64,000 bases of DNA from Modicisalibacter xianhensis (GTDB lineage Bacteria > Pseudomonadota > Gammaproteobacteria > Pseudomonadales > Halomonadaceae). The stretch is from NCBI RefSeq assembly GCF_900113605.1, contig NZ_FOPY01000002.1, forward strand, positions 286,490 to 350,489, in the 5' to 3' direction. The notes beneath the pieces were generated by a model, which saw nothing but the letters and a program-made list of their open reading frames with translations, ran no database searches and was not told the DNA's origin. Position numbers and translations under genes: made by a program. This document shows, piece after piece, positions 1 to 7,664 of this stretch. The stretch's first letter is position 1. Each line of letters starts with the position of its first letter.

Positions 1-1
1 G

Positions 2-325
2 CACTTCTATCGACGCCTGTTGCGTGCCGGTGTACGAATCTACGAATACCAGCCGACCTTCACCCATGCCAAGTTCTGTCTGGCCGACGACTGGAGCACG
101 ATCGGTTCCTGCAACTTCGACCACTGGAGCCTGCGCTGGAACCTGGAAGCCAACCAGGAAGTCATCAGTACTCGCTTCGCCCGGGAAGTGCGCCAATTGT
201 TCGAAGACAACCTTGCACGGAGCCACGAGATCGATCCGGTGACCTGGGCAAGGCGCCCCAAGTGGCAAGCCTGCCGTGAACGCGTGCTGGGAACAGCCAA
301 TGCCTGGCTGACCCTACTGCGTTAG
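2..325 (+). CDS. Phospholipase D-family protein, cardiolipin synthase B-like (C-terminal fragment)
   Basis: The window opens inside this gene; the reading frame is open from base 2 and ends at a TAG at 323-325, leaving about 107 residues. The second HKD catalytic motif is intact: HAKFCLAD, then GSCNFD, fitting HxKx4Dx6GSxN. This motif is typical of cardiolipin synthases and related phosphatidyltransferases at the inner membrane. The tail (NLEANQEV, then a Trp- and Arg-rich end) resembles ClsB-type synthases, which join a phospholipid headgroup to phosphatidylglycerol. The N-terminal HKD motif lies outside the window, so another PLD-family role is not excluded. Confidence 0.75.
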   Translation, partial: HFYRRLLRAGVRIYEYQPTFTHAKFCLADDWSTIGSCNFDHWSLRWNLEANQEVISTRFAREVRQLFEDNLARSHEIDPVTWARRPKWQACRERVLGTANAWLTLLR

Positions 326-940
326 ACGTGCCACCCAATTCGACCCATTGCCACCACCCAAACCGGTCGAGACCGCCTGACGAGCCATGACGCGGCGCTT
401 CATGTGAGCGCTACGAGCAAGATTGCTTGAGACTGAGTGTCACGACGCTCGCAAATGGTGCAGGGCTTCATGCGCATGAATCATGGGGTATAGCGTATTC
501 AAACGTGCAGGAACGATAAACATGGATTAATCCATGCAAGAGATAAGCCTTGGTAACTTATTGTCCCTTCAGGAACATAACCCCCATGAACACCAGCATT
601 ATTGCAGCAAAAACGTAACGTGAACGAAGCGAAAAAACCCCAAATCATTCTAATAGAGCAATTCAAAAACAATAACTTATAAAACAACGTATTTATCACT
701 TTATACATCTCATTAGCCTGCAAATTCGTTAGCTTTTATTAATCAATGAAAAGAAATGAAATCGCTTGCCGTTTAGCCTTGCATAACCTCATTAGCGAAC
801 CTACGTTTCCCAATAACGGCGCTGATCAACGGCCCCGACGCAATTGGCCTAGCCAAGTCGGCAAGTGAAAAGTCAGTACCGTTGAGCGTAATAGACGGAA
901 TTGTTACGTATTCCATTGATGGACGAAGGAGGTGTTAGTC
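326..940. other. Gene-free stretch, AT-rich in the middle
   Basis: About 600 bases without a convincing gene. Roughly 540-770 is visibly richer in A and T than the flanking genes. It presumably carries the promoter of the KGG-repeat gene starting at 941. A minus-strand open frame of 74 codons (499-723) has no ribosome binding site and no recognisable domain, so I do not call it. I see no tRNA, repeat or strong hairpin. Confidence 0.5.
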
Positions 941-1375
941 ATGGCAGAACATCGTGGTGGTTCTGGTAACTTTGCCGAAGACCGCAAGAAAGCTTCCGAA
1001 GCTGGCCAGAAAGGCGGTCAGCACAGCGGTGGCAACTTCGCCAATGACCCCCAGAAGGCGTCCGAAGCCGGCCACAAGGGTGGTCAGCAGAGCGGCGGCA
1101 ACTTCGCCAATGATCCGCAACGCGCTTCCGAAGCCGGCCACAAGGGTGGCCAGCAAAGTGGCGGCAACTTCAAGAACGATCCGGAGCGTGCCTCTGAAGC
1201 CGGCCACAAGGGCGGCCAGCAGAGCAGTGGCAACTTTGCCAACGATCCGGAGAAAGCGTCTGAAGCCGGCCAGAAAGGTGGCCAGCACAGTGGCGGTAAC
1301 TTCGCCAACGATCCGAAGAAGGCCTCGGAAGCCGGTAAGAAAGGAGGCCAGCACAGCGGTGGTGGCAATCGCTAA
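941..1375 (+). CDS. KGG-repeat general stress protein (con-10 / GsiB-like)
   Basis: A 144-residue, very hydrophilic Gly/Lys/Glu/Ser protein with six tandem copies of a 22-residue unit (core NFANDPxKASEAGxKGG). The unit is the stress-induced KGG motif found in bacterial GsiB/YciG-type and fungal con-10 proteins, which are linked to desiccation, heat and general stress. ATG at 941 is chosen because AAGGAGGTG sits 7 bases upstream; an earlier in-frame TTG at 932 lies inside that site. No signal peptide or membrane segment, so it should be a cytosolic, probably disordered protein. It is followed by a strong terminator and forms its own transcription unit. Its molecular function is not known from the sequence. 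Confidence 0.85.
   Translation: MAEHRGGSGNFAEDRKKASEAGQKGGQHSGGNFANDPQKASEAGHKGGQQSGGNFANDPQRASEAGHKGGQQSGGNFKNDPERASEAGHKGGQQSSGNFANDPEKASEAGQKGGQHSGGNFANDPKKASEAGKKGGQHSGGGNR
962..1357 (+). repeat. Six tandem 66-bp coding repeats
   Basis: Residues 8-29, 30-51, 52-73, 74-95, 96-117 and 118-139 of the KGG protein are 22-residue copies, i.e. six 66-bp units in register. The first unit is most diverged (AEDRK in place of ANDPQ) and the fourth has KNDPE. The DNA copies are similar enough for unequal recombination to change copy number. Confidence 0.9.
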
Positions 1376-1433
1376 GATGGCCTGACTGCTGACTCAAGGA
1401 AGAGTAAATCAGGAAAACGGAGTTTCCCTGGCA

Positions 1434-1468
1434 CCGCCAACAGGTACGCCCTGTTGGCGGTTTGTTTT
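1434..1468 (+). terminator. Intrinsic terminator of the KGG gene
   Basis: A perfect 11-bp stem, CCGCCAACAGG (1434-1444) with CCTGTTGGCGG (1450-1460), loop TACGC, followed by TTTGTTTT. The T-rich side is on the plus strand, so it ends the transcript of the gene at 941-1375. Confidence 0.9.
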
Positions 1469-1480
1469 GGCCATTCGCTG

Positions 1481-1783
1481 CTAATCGGAAACGGTAATGC
1501 CGACGTCCCGACAGCTCTTGTCGAACTCGGCTTCGCTGACCAGAGAATCGCCTTCCTGGCGCAAGCCGACGATACGCCGCGTGTCGTCGACGACGCCCAC
1601 CTGCTGCAGGCAGGAAGTCAACGCCTCCACGGCGGTATGTCCTTCGCATTGCGCCATCAATGCCCCGCCATGTTCGCCCTGGGCAGTGTACCTGTCCGTA
1701 TCTCGCTCCAGGCGGATAACGACCGAGTCGCTCTCCTGGTTCTCATTGCGAACATCGATGATGAATCGTTGCAGCTCGGCCAT
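1481..1783 (-). CDS. Small hypothetical protein
   Basis: 100 residues starting MAELQRF, acidic, with no membrane segment or signal peptide. The ATG at 1783 is preceded by GAGGTGACTTC, a good ribosome binding site; the frame is open upstream but without such a site. A CxxH-free sequence with cysteines near residues 47, 57 and 89 and no family I recognise. It lies 67 bases downstream of the PEBP gene on the same strand and may be co-transcribed with it. Confidence 0.6.
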   Translation of the reverse strand: MAELQRFIIDVRNENQESDSVVIRLERDTDRYTAQGEHGGALMAQCEGHTAVEALTSCLQQVGVVDDTRRIVGLRQEGDSLVSEAEFDKSCRDVGITVSD

Positions 1784-1850
1784 GAAGTCACCTCTTCGTC
1801 TGCCGACACGACCCTCCGGGGACGGCCGTGTCGCATTCACTCACCGGCAG

Positions 1851-2477
1851 TTACTGGCGAAGGTCGGCATTCAGCGTATACGTGCCCGTCACCGTTGCCT
1901 GGTCGAGAATATGCCCTTCCATAGCCTTCAGGGCTTCGTCGCCGGTGAATTCGCCAGCCAGTCCCAGCGATTCGGTATCCAGGGCATAGACAGTGAAATG
2001 GTAGTGATGAACCCGTTCATCGTTCCAGGGCGGACAGGGGCCGTCATAGCCGCCGTAGGTGCCGCCCATGTCGGGGTCGCTGGCCAGGAAATCGGTAAAG
2101 GTGTTGATACCCCGCAAGCCAATGGACGTCTGTCCCGGCGCCTTGCCCTTGGGTGTGACACCGTCGGAGTCCTCGCCCTCGCCGATCGCCCGGGTCTCGC
2201 CGGGAATATCGACCACCACCCAATGGAAGAAATCGACACGCGCCATACTGGACGGCAGTGTCTTGTCTTGTTGATTGACGTCACTGGGGTCGCCGGGCAC
2301 GTCCGGGTCGACCACGACAACGGCAAAGCTACGGGTCTTGTCGGGCACGTCTGACCAGGTCAGCGCGGGATTTCGATTGGGGCCCAACGTCATCGGCTCG
2401 CCATCGCCGGGCACCCCGAAGGCGAACGTCTCGGGAATCGGCTGCTGGTCCTTGATACCTTGAACGGTTAGCTTCAT
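1851..2477 (-). CDS. YbhB/YbcL family Raf-kinase-inhibitor-like (PEBP) protein
   Basis: 208 residues, cytosolic. The phosphatidylethanolamine-binding-protein signatures are visible: VVVDPDVP near residue 58, FFHWVVVDIP near residue 86 and the C-terminal GYDGPCPPWND then HHYHFTVYAL. Bacterial members bind small anionic ligands in a conserved pocket; the physiological role is unclear. The start is backed by AGGAGAAATCG just upstream. A longer bacterial form with an insertion around residues 65-80 (GDPSDVNQQDKTLPSS), which is seen in other members of this subgroup. Confidence 0.85.
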   Translation of the reverse strand: MKLTVQGIKDQQPIPETFAFGVPGDGEPMTLGPNRNPALTWSDVPDKTRSFAVVVVDPDVPGDPSDVNQQDKTLPSSMARVDFFHWVVVDIPGETRAIGEGEDSDGVTPKGKAPGQTSIGLRGINTFTDFLASDPDMGGTYGGYDGPCPPWNDERVHHYHFTVYALDTESLGLAGEFTGDEALKAMEGHILDQATVTGTYTLNADLRQ

Positions 2478-2600
2478 CGATTTCTCCTGTGTCGATGGGT
2501 GATATCCGCTTCAGACTAGTTCAGGCGCTGGCGCCACGACCAGCCATGCTAACAGCAAAAGATGGTAGTCTCGGCTATCCCCAGCTTGCATAGCATTTCC

Positions 2601-3440
2601 ATGACCCTCGATCTGCTCGCTCAGCCCGCCAGTCTCGACTGGCACCTATGCCTGGCCCGGCTCATCCGCAACGCCGGTACCCCAGCCTTTCCCGGCTTGC
2701 TCGAACAGAGCCTGCGCGAGCGGATCGCCTTCGACTCGATACTGGTCAATACCTACAAGGGACGCCATCGCCCCCTGCTCATCCATGACGACTGCCCTGC
2801 CCCCCTGCGTCCCGTGTGGATCGAGCGTTACCTGAGCGAAGCCTACCTGCTCGACCCTTTTTTCGCGGCGGTGCAGCGCGGCCTCGACAGTGGCGCGCAT
2901 CGCTTGCACGAACTTGCCCCGGACCGCTTCGAGGCCAGCGATTATTACCACCACTACTATCGCGCGCTGGGCCTTGGCGACGAGGTCGGGCTGTTCACCC
3001 GGGTCGCCCCGGATGTTGTGCTGGTCGTGTCGCTGGGGTTTCGGCGTGACGGCGCACGGTTGACCCGTCGCCACTTCCAGGCATTGCGTCATGTCGCCCC
3101 GGTCATGGAGGCCCTGCTCGGCGAATACTGGCACTGGCAGGGCAGCCAGTTCCAGGCCAGCCTGGAGGCGCAAGAGCCGGTGGAGGCGGCGTTTGCCAGC
3201 TTCGGCCAGGGCCTGTTGACCACGCGCGAGCAGGAGATCGTCCGGCTGCTGCTCGCCGGCCACTCGACCAAATCGGCCGCCCGCGAACTAGGCATCAGCG
3301 ACGGCACCGTCAAGGTGCATCGCAAGCACCTCTATCAGCGGCTCGACGTGTCTAGCCAGTCGCAACTGTTCCGACTATTTCTCGATCACGTCTCGCTGGT
3401 CTCGCGCCGTCAGTCCGACGTCGCCACCCCGGCACGCTGA
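2601..3440 (+). CDS. LuxR-family transcriptional regulator
   Basis: About 279 residues. The C-terminal 65 residues form a LuxR/FixJ helix-turn-helix: LTTREQEIVRLLLAGHSTK, then ISDGTVKVHRKHLYQRL. The N-terminal half has no receiver domain and resembles unclassified ligand-sensing domains of stand-alone LuxR regulators, not a clear acyl-homoserine-lactone domain. The start is uncertain: ATG at 2562 and ATG at 2601 are both in frame and neither has a good ribosome binding site. Its 3' end overlaps the convergent amidohydrolase gene by 31 bases. Its position suggests that it controls the divergent amidohydrolase and aminotransferase promoters at 4655-4819 (inference). Confidence 0.8.
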   Translation: MTLDLLAQPASLDWHLCLARLIRNAGTPAFPGLLEQSLRERIAFDSILVNTYKGRHRPLLIHDDCPAPLRPVWIERYLSEAYLLDPFFAAVQRGLDSGAHRLHELAPDRFEASDYYHHYYRALGLGDEVGLFTRVAPDVVLVVSLGFRRDGARLTRRHFQALRHVAPVMEALLGEYWHWQGSQFQASLEAQEPVEAAFASFGQGLLTTREQEIVRLLLAGHSTKSAARELGISDGTVKVHRKHLYQRLDVSSQSQLFRLFLDHVSLVSRRQSDVATPAR

Positions 3441-4654
3441 AGCAGGGTATCGCCCAGCACCTGGCAGCCCTGCGCGCAGTGTTCGGGCGAGGCGTATTCG
3501 GCCTCGTTATGGCTGATGCCATCTCGACAGGGCACGAAGATCATCGCCGTGGGGGCAACGCGCGAGACATAGACCGAGTCATGGCCGGCGCCGCTGAGCA
3601 TGCGCCGGTAACTCAGGCCGCGCTGTCGGGCCGCTGATTCCACGGTGTCGATGCACTCGGCATCGAAGTGAACGACAGGCGAGGCCCAGACTCGTTCATG
3701 GCTCACCATGACGCCGAAGGCCGCGCTGCAATCCGCCAGCTCCCGCTCGAAGCGTTGCTCCAGGGCGTCGAGTACGATCTCGTCGACGTGACGCAGGTCG
3801 ACGCTCAGGCACACCTCACCAGGCACGACGTTACGCGAGCCCTGGGCGATCTCCAGGCAGCCGAAGGTCACCTTGGTGTGCCCGCTCTCGTCCGCCAGGG
3901 CGTGGCTCTGAAGGCGGTCGATGAGCCGCGCAGCAGCGGCCAGGGCATCGCGACGCAGGCGCATCGGAGTAGGCCCGGCATGCGCCGTCTGCCCCGTGAA
4001 GGTCACGTCGTACCAGCGCATACCCTGCACGCCGGCCACCACACCGATGCTCTCGCCGACCGCCTCCAGCACCGGGCCCTGCTCGATATGCAGCTCGAAG
4101 AAGCTGTCGAGACGCGGCTCGCCGACTGCCAGGTCTCCAGCGAACCCACACGCCTGCAATGCCTCGTCGAACGTCACGCCATCCCTGTCGGTACGTGCCA
4201 GGGTCGAGGCGATGCTGAACTCGCCGGCGTAAGTGCCCGAAGCGACCATCGCCGGTGCGAAGCGACTGCCCTCCTCGTTGGTCCATACCACCAGTTCCAG
4301 CGGACGCTCGGTCACCACGCCATGGTCGTCGAGGGTACGGAACACCTCGAGTCCGGCCAACACGCCGAGGATACCGTCGAAGCGTCCGCCCTGCGGCTGG
4401 GTGTCGAGGTGGCTGCCGGTGGCCACCGGATCGAGGTCGTCGCGACGTCCGGCGCGGCGGATGAACAGGTTGCCGACCCGGTCGACCCGCCACGTGCAAC
4501 CGAGCGCCTCGCACCAGTCGATCAGCAGGCGGCGACCGGCGGCGTCCTCCTCGGTCAGCGCCAGGCGGCAACTGCCGCCGTTGGGAGTGGGGCCGATCTC
4601 GGCCATGGTCATGAGCGAATCCCACAGCCGCTCGGCATCGATGTCGAGGTGCAT
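3410..4654 (-). CDS. M20-family Zn-dependent N-carbamoyl amidohydrolase (allantoate amidohydrolase / L-carbamoylase type)
   Basis: 414 residues, normal for the HyuC/AllC/AmaB family, which hydrolyses N-carbamoyl groups to free amine, CO2 and ammonia using two metal ions. Metal-ligand motifs are visible: GSHLDTQPQGGRFDG (His82, Asp93), TNEEGSRF (Glu127-Glu128), FELHIEQGPVLE and the C-terminal SHNEAEYA histidine. ATG at 4654 is used; the frame continues open upstream across the divergent aminotransferase gene but that part has no homology. Divergent from the aminotransferase/antiporter/agmatine deiminase genes. N-carbamoylputrescine or a ureido acid is a possible substrate (inference); sequence alone does not tell family substrates apart. 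Confidence 0.85.
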   Translation of the reverse strand: MHLDIDAERLWDSLMTMAEIGPTPNGGSCRLALTEEDAAGRRLLIDWCEALGCTWRVDRVGNLFIRRAGRRDDLDPVATGSHLDTQPQGGRFDGILGVLAGLEVFRTLDDHGVVTERPLELVVWTNEEGSRFAPAMVASGTYAGEFSIASTLARTDRDGVTFDEALQACGFAGDLAVGEPRLDSFFELHIEQGPVLEAVGESIGVVAGVQGMRWYDVTFTGQTAHAGPTPMRLRRDALAAAARLIDRLQSHALADESGHTKVTFGCLEIAQGSRNVVPGEVCLSVDLRHVDEIVLDALEQRFERELADCSAAFGVMVSHERVWASPVVHFDAECIDTVESAARQRGLSYRRMLSGAGHDSVYVSRVAPTAMIFVPCRDGISHNEAEYASPEHCAQGCQVLGDTLLQRAGVATSD

Positions 4655-4715
4655 GCGCCTTGTCTCCCGTGTCGTTGATGGATGTGAAGACGATAGGGAG
4701 GAAAGGAATCGCACC

Positions 4716-4737
4716 GATATACCCCAATCGGGATATG
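4716..4737. promoter_or_regulatory. Interrupted inverted repeat in the divergent promoter region
   Basis: GATATACCC (4716-4724) and GGGATATG (4730-4737) form an imperfect inverted repeat with one extra base in the left arm, lying midway between the divergent amidohydrolase and aminotransferase genes. It is a candidate operator, most plausibly for the LuxR-type regulator encoded next door. Position and symmetry are seen; the protein assignment is inference. Confidence 0.4.
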
Positions 4738-4819
4738 TCACGGCGCGCGGGGTCGTCGTTAGGCTCGACCATGAACCGGCTGGCCAGCCCGACACCCACG
4801 ATAACAAGAGACCATCGAC

Positions 4820-6241
4820 ATGCGGACTTCCGCCCACCTCTCCTCGAAAGCGACTTCGGACACACCCGATATCCGAGCGCTGTGGCAGAAGGACAAGGAC
4901 CATTTCATCCATCCATTCACCGACTTCAGCGTCTTCCATGAACGGGGCTGCGACCTGATCACCGACAGCCAGGGCATTCACGTTCAGGACGCCCACGGCA
5001 AGCGCTTCATCGACGGCATCGCCGGGTTGTGGTGCGTCAATGTCGGCCATGGCCGGCGCGAGATCGGTGAGGCGATGGCCGAGCAGGCCACACGAATGGC
5101 CTACTTCTCGACCTTCAACAACCTCTCCAACGCGCCGGCGGCGGAACTGGCCGCCAAACTCGCCGAGCTGGCCCCCGCGCACCTCAACCATGTGTTCTAC
5201 AGTTGCGGTGGCTCGGCGGCCAATGACGCCACCATCCGCCTGGTGCATTACTACTTCAACCGCCTCGGCAAGCCGGACAAGAAACGCATCCTGTCGCGCA
5301 CCAACGCCTACCACGGCACCACCTACCTGGCCGCCACCCTGACCGGCATCGTCAGCAACAACTGGGCCTTCGACACCCTCGAGCATCTGGTCACGCACCT
5401 GAGCGAGGCCAACTGCTATCGCCGTCCCGAAGGCATGAGCGAAAGCGAGTATTGCGACCATCTCGTCAAGGAACTCGAGGACACGATCGCTCGTATCGGG
5501 GCGGATAATATCGCCGCGTTCATCGCCGAGCCGATCATGGGCGCCGGTGGCGTACTGGTCGCGCCACCGAGATATCACCAGCGGATGCAGGCGGTATGCC
5601 GCGCCAACGAGATTCTCTACATTGCCGATGAAGTGGTTACCGGCTTCGGCCGCCTGGGGCATTTCTTCGCTTCCGAGGCGGTATTTGACACCCAGCCGGA
5701 CATCATCAACTGCGCCAAGGGGCTGTCATCAGGCTATGCACCGCTGGGTGCAACGCTGATTTCCGACGAGCTTTACGAGGTGCTGTCCACCCCACAGGGG
5801 CCGGGTGGCGTGCTGAGTACCGGCTTTACCTACTCCGGTCATCCAGTGAGTTGCGCAGCGGCGCTCAAGAACATCGAGATCATGGAACGTGAGGCGATCT
5901 GCGAAAACGTCCTCGACGTCGGCCCCTATCTCGAGGAGCGTCTCTCGTCGCTGTCGCACCACGCCACGGTGGGTGACGTGCGCGGCAGTCGCTTCATGAT
6001 GTGTCTTGAGAACGTCGCCGACAAGGCGACCAAGGCGCTGCTGCCGGTGGAAGCGCGGGTCGGCGACCGGGTGGCCTTCGAGGCCCAGCAGCGCGGCTTG
6101 ATCATTCGCCCCGTAGGTCACCTCAATATCGTCTCGCCCCCGCTGATCTGGACCCGCGGCGTTGTCGACGAAGTGGTATCGATTCTCGACGACGCATTGA
6201 GCGCGACAACCCGATCGCTCGCGGCCGATGGCTTCCTGTGA
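4820..6241 (+). CDS. Class III PLP-dependent aminotransferase (putrescine/omega-amino acid:pyruvate type)
   Basis: 473 residues, the usual size of omega-aminotransferases of the SpuC/beta-alanine:pyruvate group. Visible motifs: GGSAANDATIR near 130 (cofactor phosphate), AYHGTTY near 163, AEPIMGAGG near 236, IADEVVTGFGR with Asp270, and the Schiff-base Lys300 in CAKGLSSGYAPLG. The enzyme should move a terminal amino group from a diamine or omega-amino acid to pyruvate in the cytosol. The genes that follow are an antiporter-like permease and agmatine deiminase, which supports putrescine as the substrate (inference). ATG at 4820 has only a weak upstream purine stretch (AAGAGA). Confidence 0.88.
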   Translation: MRTSAHLSSKATSDTPDIRALWQKDKDHFIHPFTDFSVFHERGCDLITDSQGIHVQDAHGKRFIDGIAGLWCVNVGHGRREIGEAMAEQATRMAYFSTFNNLSNAPAAELAAKLAELAPAHLNHVFYSCGGSAANDATIRLVHYYFNRLGKPDKKRILSRTNAYHGTTYLAATLTGIVSNNWAFDTLEHLVTHLSEANCYRRPEGMSESEYCDHLVKELEDTIARIGADNIAAFIAEPIMGAGGVLVAPPRYHQRMQAVCRANEILYIADEVVTGFGRLGHFFASEAVFDTQPDIINCAKGLSSGYAPLGATLISDELYEVLSTPQGPGGVLSTGFTYSGHPVSCAAALKNIEIMEREAICENVLDVGPYLEERLSSLSHHATVGDVRGSRFMMCLENVADKATKALLPVEARVGDRVAFEAQQRGLIIRPVGHLNIVSPPLIWTRGVVDEVVSILDDALSATTRSLAADGFL

Positions 6242-6310
6242 TACCGCAGACGGGCTCTCTGCGGCCCGTCGCAATCAACGCACCACTGACAACAACAAGC
6301 GAGACAGCGA

Positions 6311-7657
6311 ATGGATACGTTTGGCCCCTGGAGCCTTTTTCCTACCCTGATCGTGCTGCTGATGGCGATCGTCACGCGACGCACCATCGAGTCCCTCATG
6401 ACAGGTGCCCTGGTCGGCATGCTGATGCTCGACCCTGGCAGTGTGGTCACCCAACTCTCGGATACCCTGCTCAGCGTACTCGGCAACGATATCGTCACCT
6501 GGATCGTGCTGGTCTGCGGGCTATTCGGCAGCCTGATCGCCCTGCTGGTGCGTACCGGTGGCGTCCTGACATTCGGGGATGTGATGACGCGACGCATCCA
6601 TGGTCGCCGCCAGAGCCTGCTGACCACTTGGGTACTCGGGCTGGTCATCTTCGTCGACGATTACCTGAACGCTCTGGCGATCAGCGCCTCGATGAAGAAG
6701 ATCACCGACCGCTTCAAGGTCTCGCGGGAGATGCTGGCTTACGTTGTCGACTCGACAGCAGCGCCGATCTGTATTCTGGTTCCGTTTTCCACATGGGCAG
6801 TATTCTTTGCCGGCCTTCTGGAAGATAATGGCGCTACCGGCAACGGCATGGGGCTGTACATCGAGTCGATCCCCTACATGTTCTATGCGTGGGTGGCAGC
6901 TGCGGTGGTGCCCCTGGTTGCCATGGGCTGGATTCCCGCCATCGGGCCCATGAAGCGTGCCGAGGCACGTGCCGCCGCCGGCCAATCGATGCCCGACGGC
7001 GCCGAAGAAAGCGCCCTGGAAGTCGACGAGACCAACCAGCGTCGTCCCCATCTGCTCAACTTCCTGCTGCCCATCGCCTCCCTGATCTTTTTCACCTGGT
7101 ATTTCGATATCGATATCCTGCGTGGCGTCATCGTGGCACTGGCCGTCACGTTGGCGCTCATCTTCAGCCAGCGCCTGATGAGCTTTCATGCCGTGTTCGA
7201 CACGGCCCTGGAAGGGTTCAAGTCGATGCTGATGCCCCTGGGCACGCTGGTGGCCGGGTTTACCCTGAAGGAAATCAACGATGGGCTGGGACTGACCCAT
7301 TACGTCATCACCACGCTCGAACCTCTGATGACAGCCCAGATGCTGCCAGCGGTGGTGTTCGTCACCATGGCATTCCTGGCCTTCGCCACGGGCTCGTTCT
7401 GGGGCCTGTTTGCCGTAGCCATGCCCATCGTGCTGCCCTTGGCGGCAAGCGTCGGGGCTGACATGCCGCTGGTCATCGGCGCCCTGATCTCGGCCAGCGC
7501 CTTTGGCAGTCACGCATGCTTCTACGGCGACTCCACCGTGCTCTCGGCGCAGGGTAGCGGCTGTACGCCCATGGCACATGCGCTGACCCAGCTACCCTAT
7601 TCCCTGATTGCCGCCACGCTGGCAACTCTGATATTCCTGACGGCAGGACATTTGTGA
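6311..7657 (+). CDS. NhaC-family Na+/H+ antiporter-like permease
   Basis: 448 residues, about 10-12 hydrophobic segments. The family core is clear: FVDDYLNALAISASMKKITD near residue 117, then VDSTAAPICILVPFSTW near 148 and the C-terminal SASAFGSHACFYGDST. The family exchanges Na+ for protons; several relatives placed in amine or amino acid operons carry organic substrates instead. It sits between the aminotransferase and agmatine deiminase genes with only 7 bases to the latter, so it may be the uptake or exchange system for agmatine/putrescine (inference). A charged loop around residues 220-245 separates the two halves. Confidence 0.85.
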   Translation: MDTFGPWSLFPTLIVLLMAIVTRRTIESLMTGALVGMLMLDPGSVVTQLSDTLLSVLGNDIVTWIVLVCGLFGSLIALLVRTGGVLTFGDVMTRRIHGRRQSLLTTWVLGLVIFVDDYLNALAISASMKKITDRFKVSREMLAYVVDSTAAPICILVPFSTWAVFFAGLLEDNGATGNGMGLYIESIPYMFYAWVAAAVVPLVAMGWIPAIGPMKRAEARAAAGQSMPDGAEESALEVDETNQRRPHLLNFLLPIASLIFFTWYFDIDILRGVIVALAVTLALIFSQRLMSFHAVFDTALEGFKSMLMPLGTLVAGFTLKEINDGLGLTHYVITTLEPLMTAQMLPAVVFVTMAFLAFATGSFWGLFAVAMPIVLPLAASVGADMPLVIGALISASAFGSHACFYGDSTVLSAQGSGCTPMAHALTQLPYSLIAATLATLIFLTAGHL

Positions 7658-7664
7658 GGTTTCA

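Noticed and set aside
499..723. 74-codon minus-strand open frame in the AT-rich gap
   Set aside because: No ribosome binding site, no family and composition expected of AT-rich non-coding DNA.
935..1354. 139-codon frame antisense to the KGG gene
   Set aside because: Produced by the tandem repeat on the other strand; the sense frame has the ribosome binding site and known motif.
4655..5662. Upstream extension of the M20 amidohydrolase frame to 750 codons
   Set aside because: The extension lies antisense to the aminotransferase and has no homology; the family starts at MHLDID.
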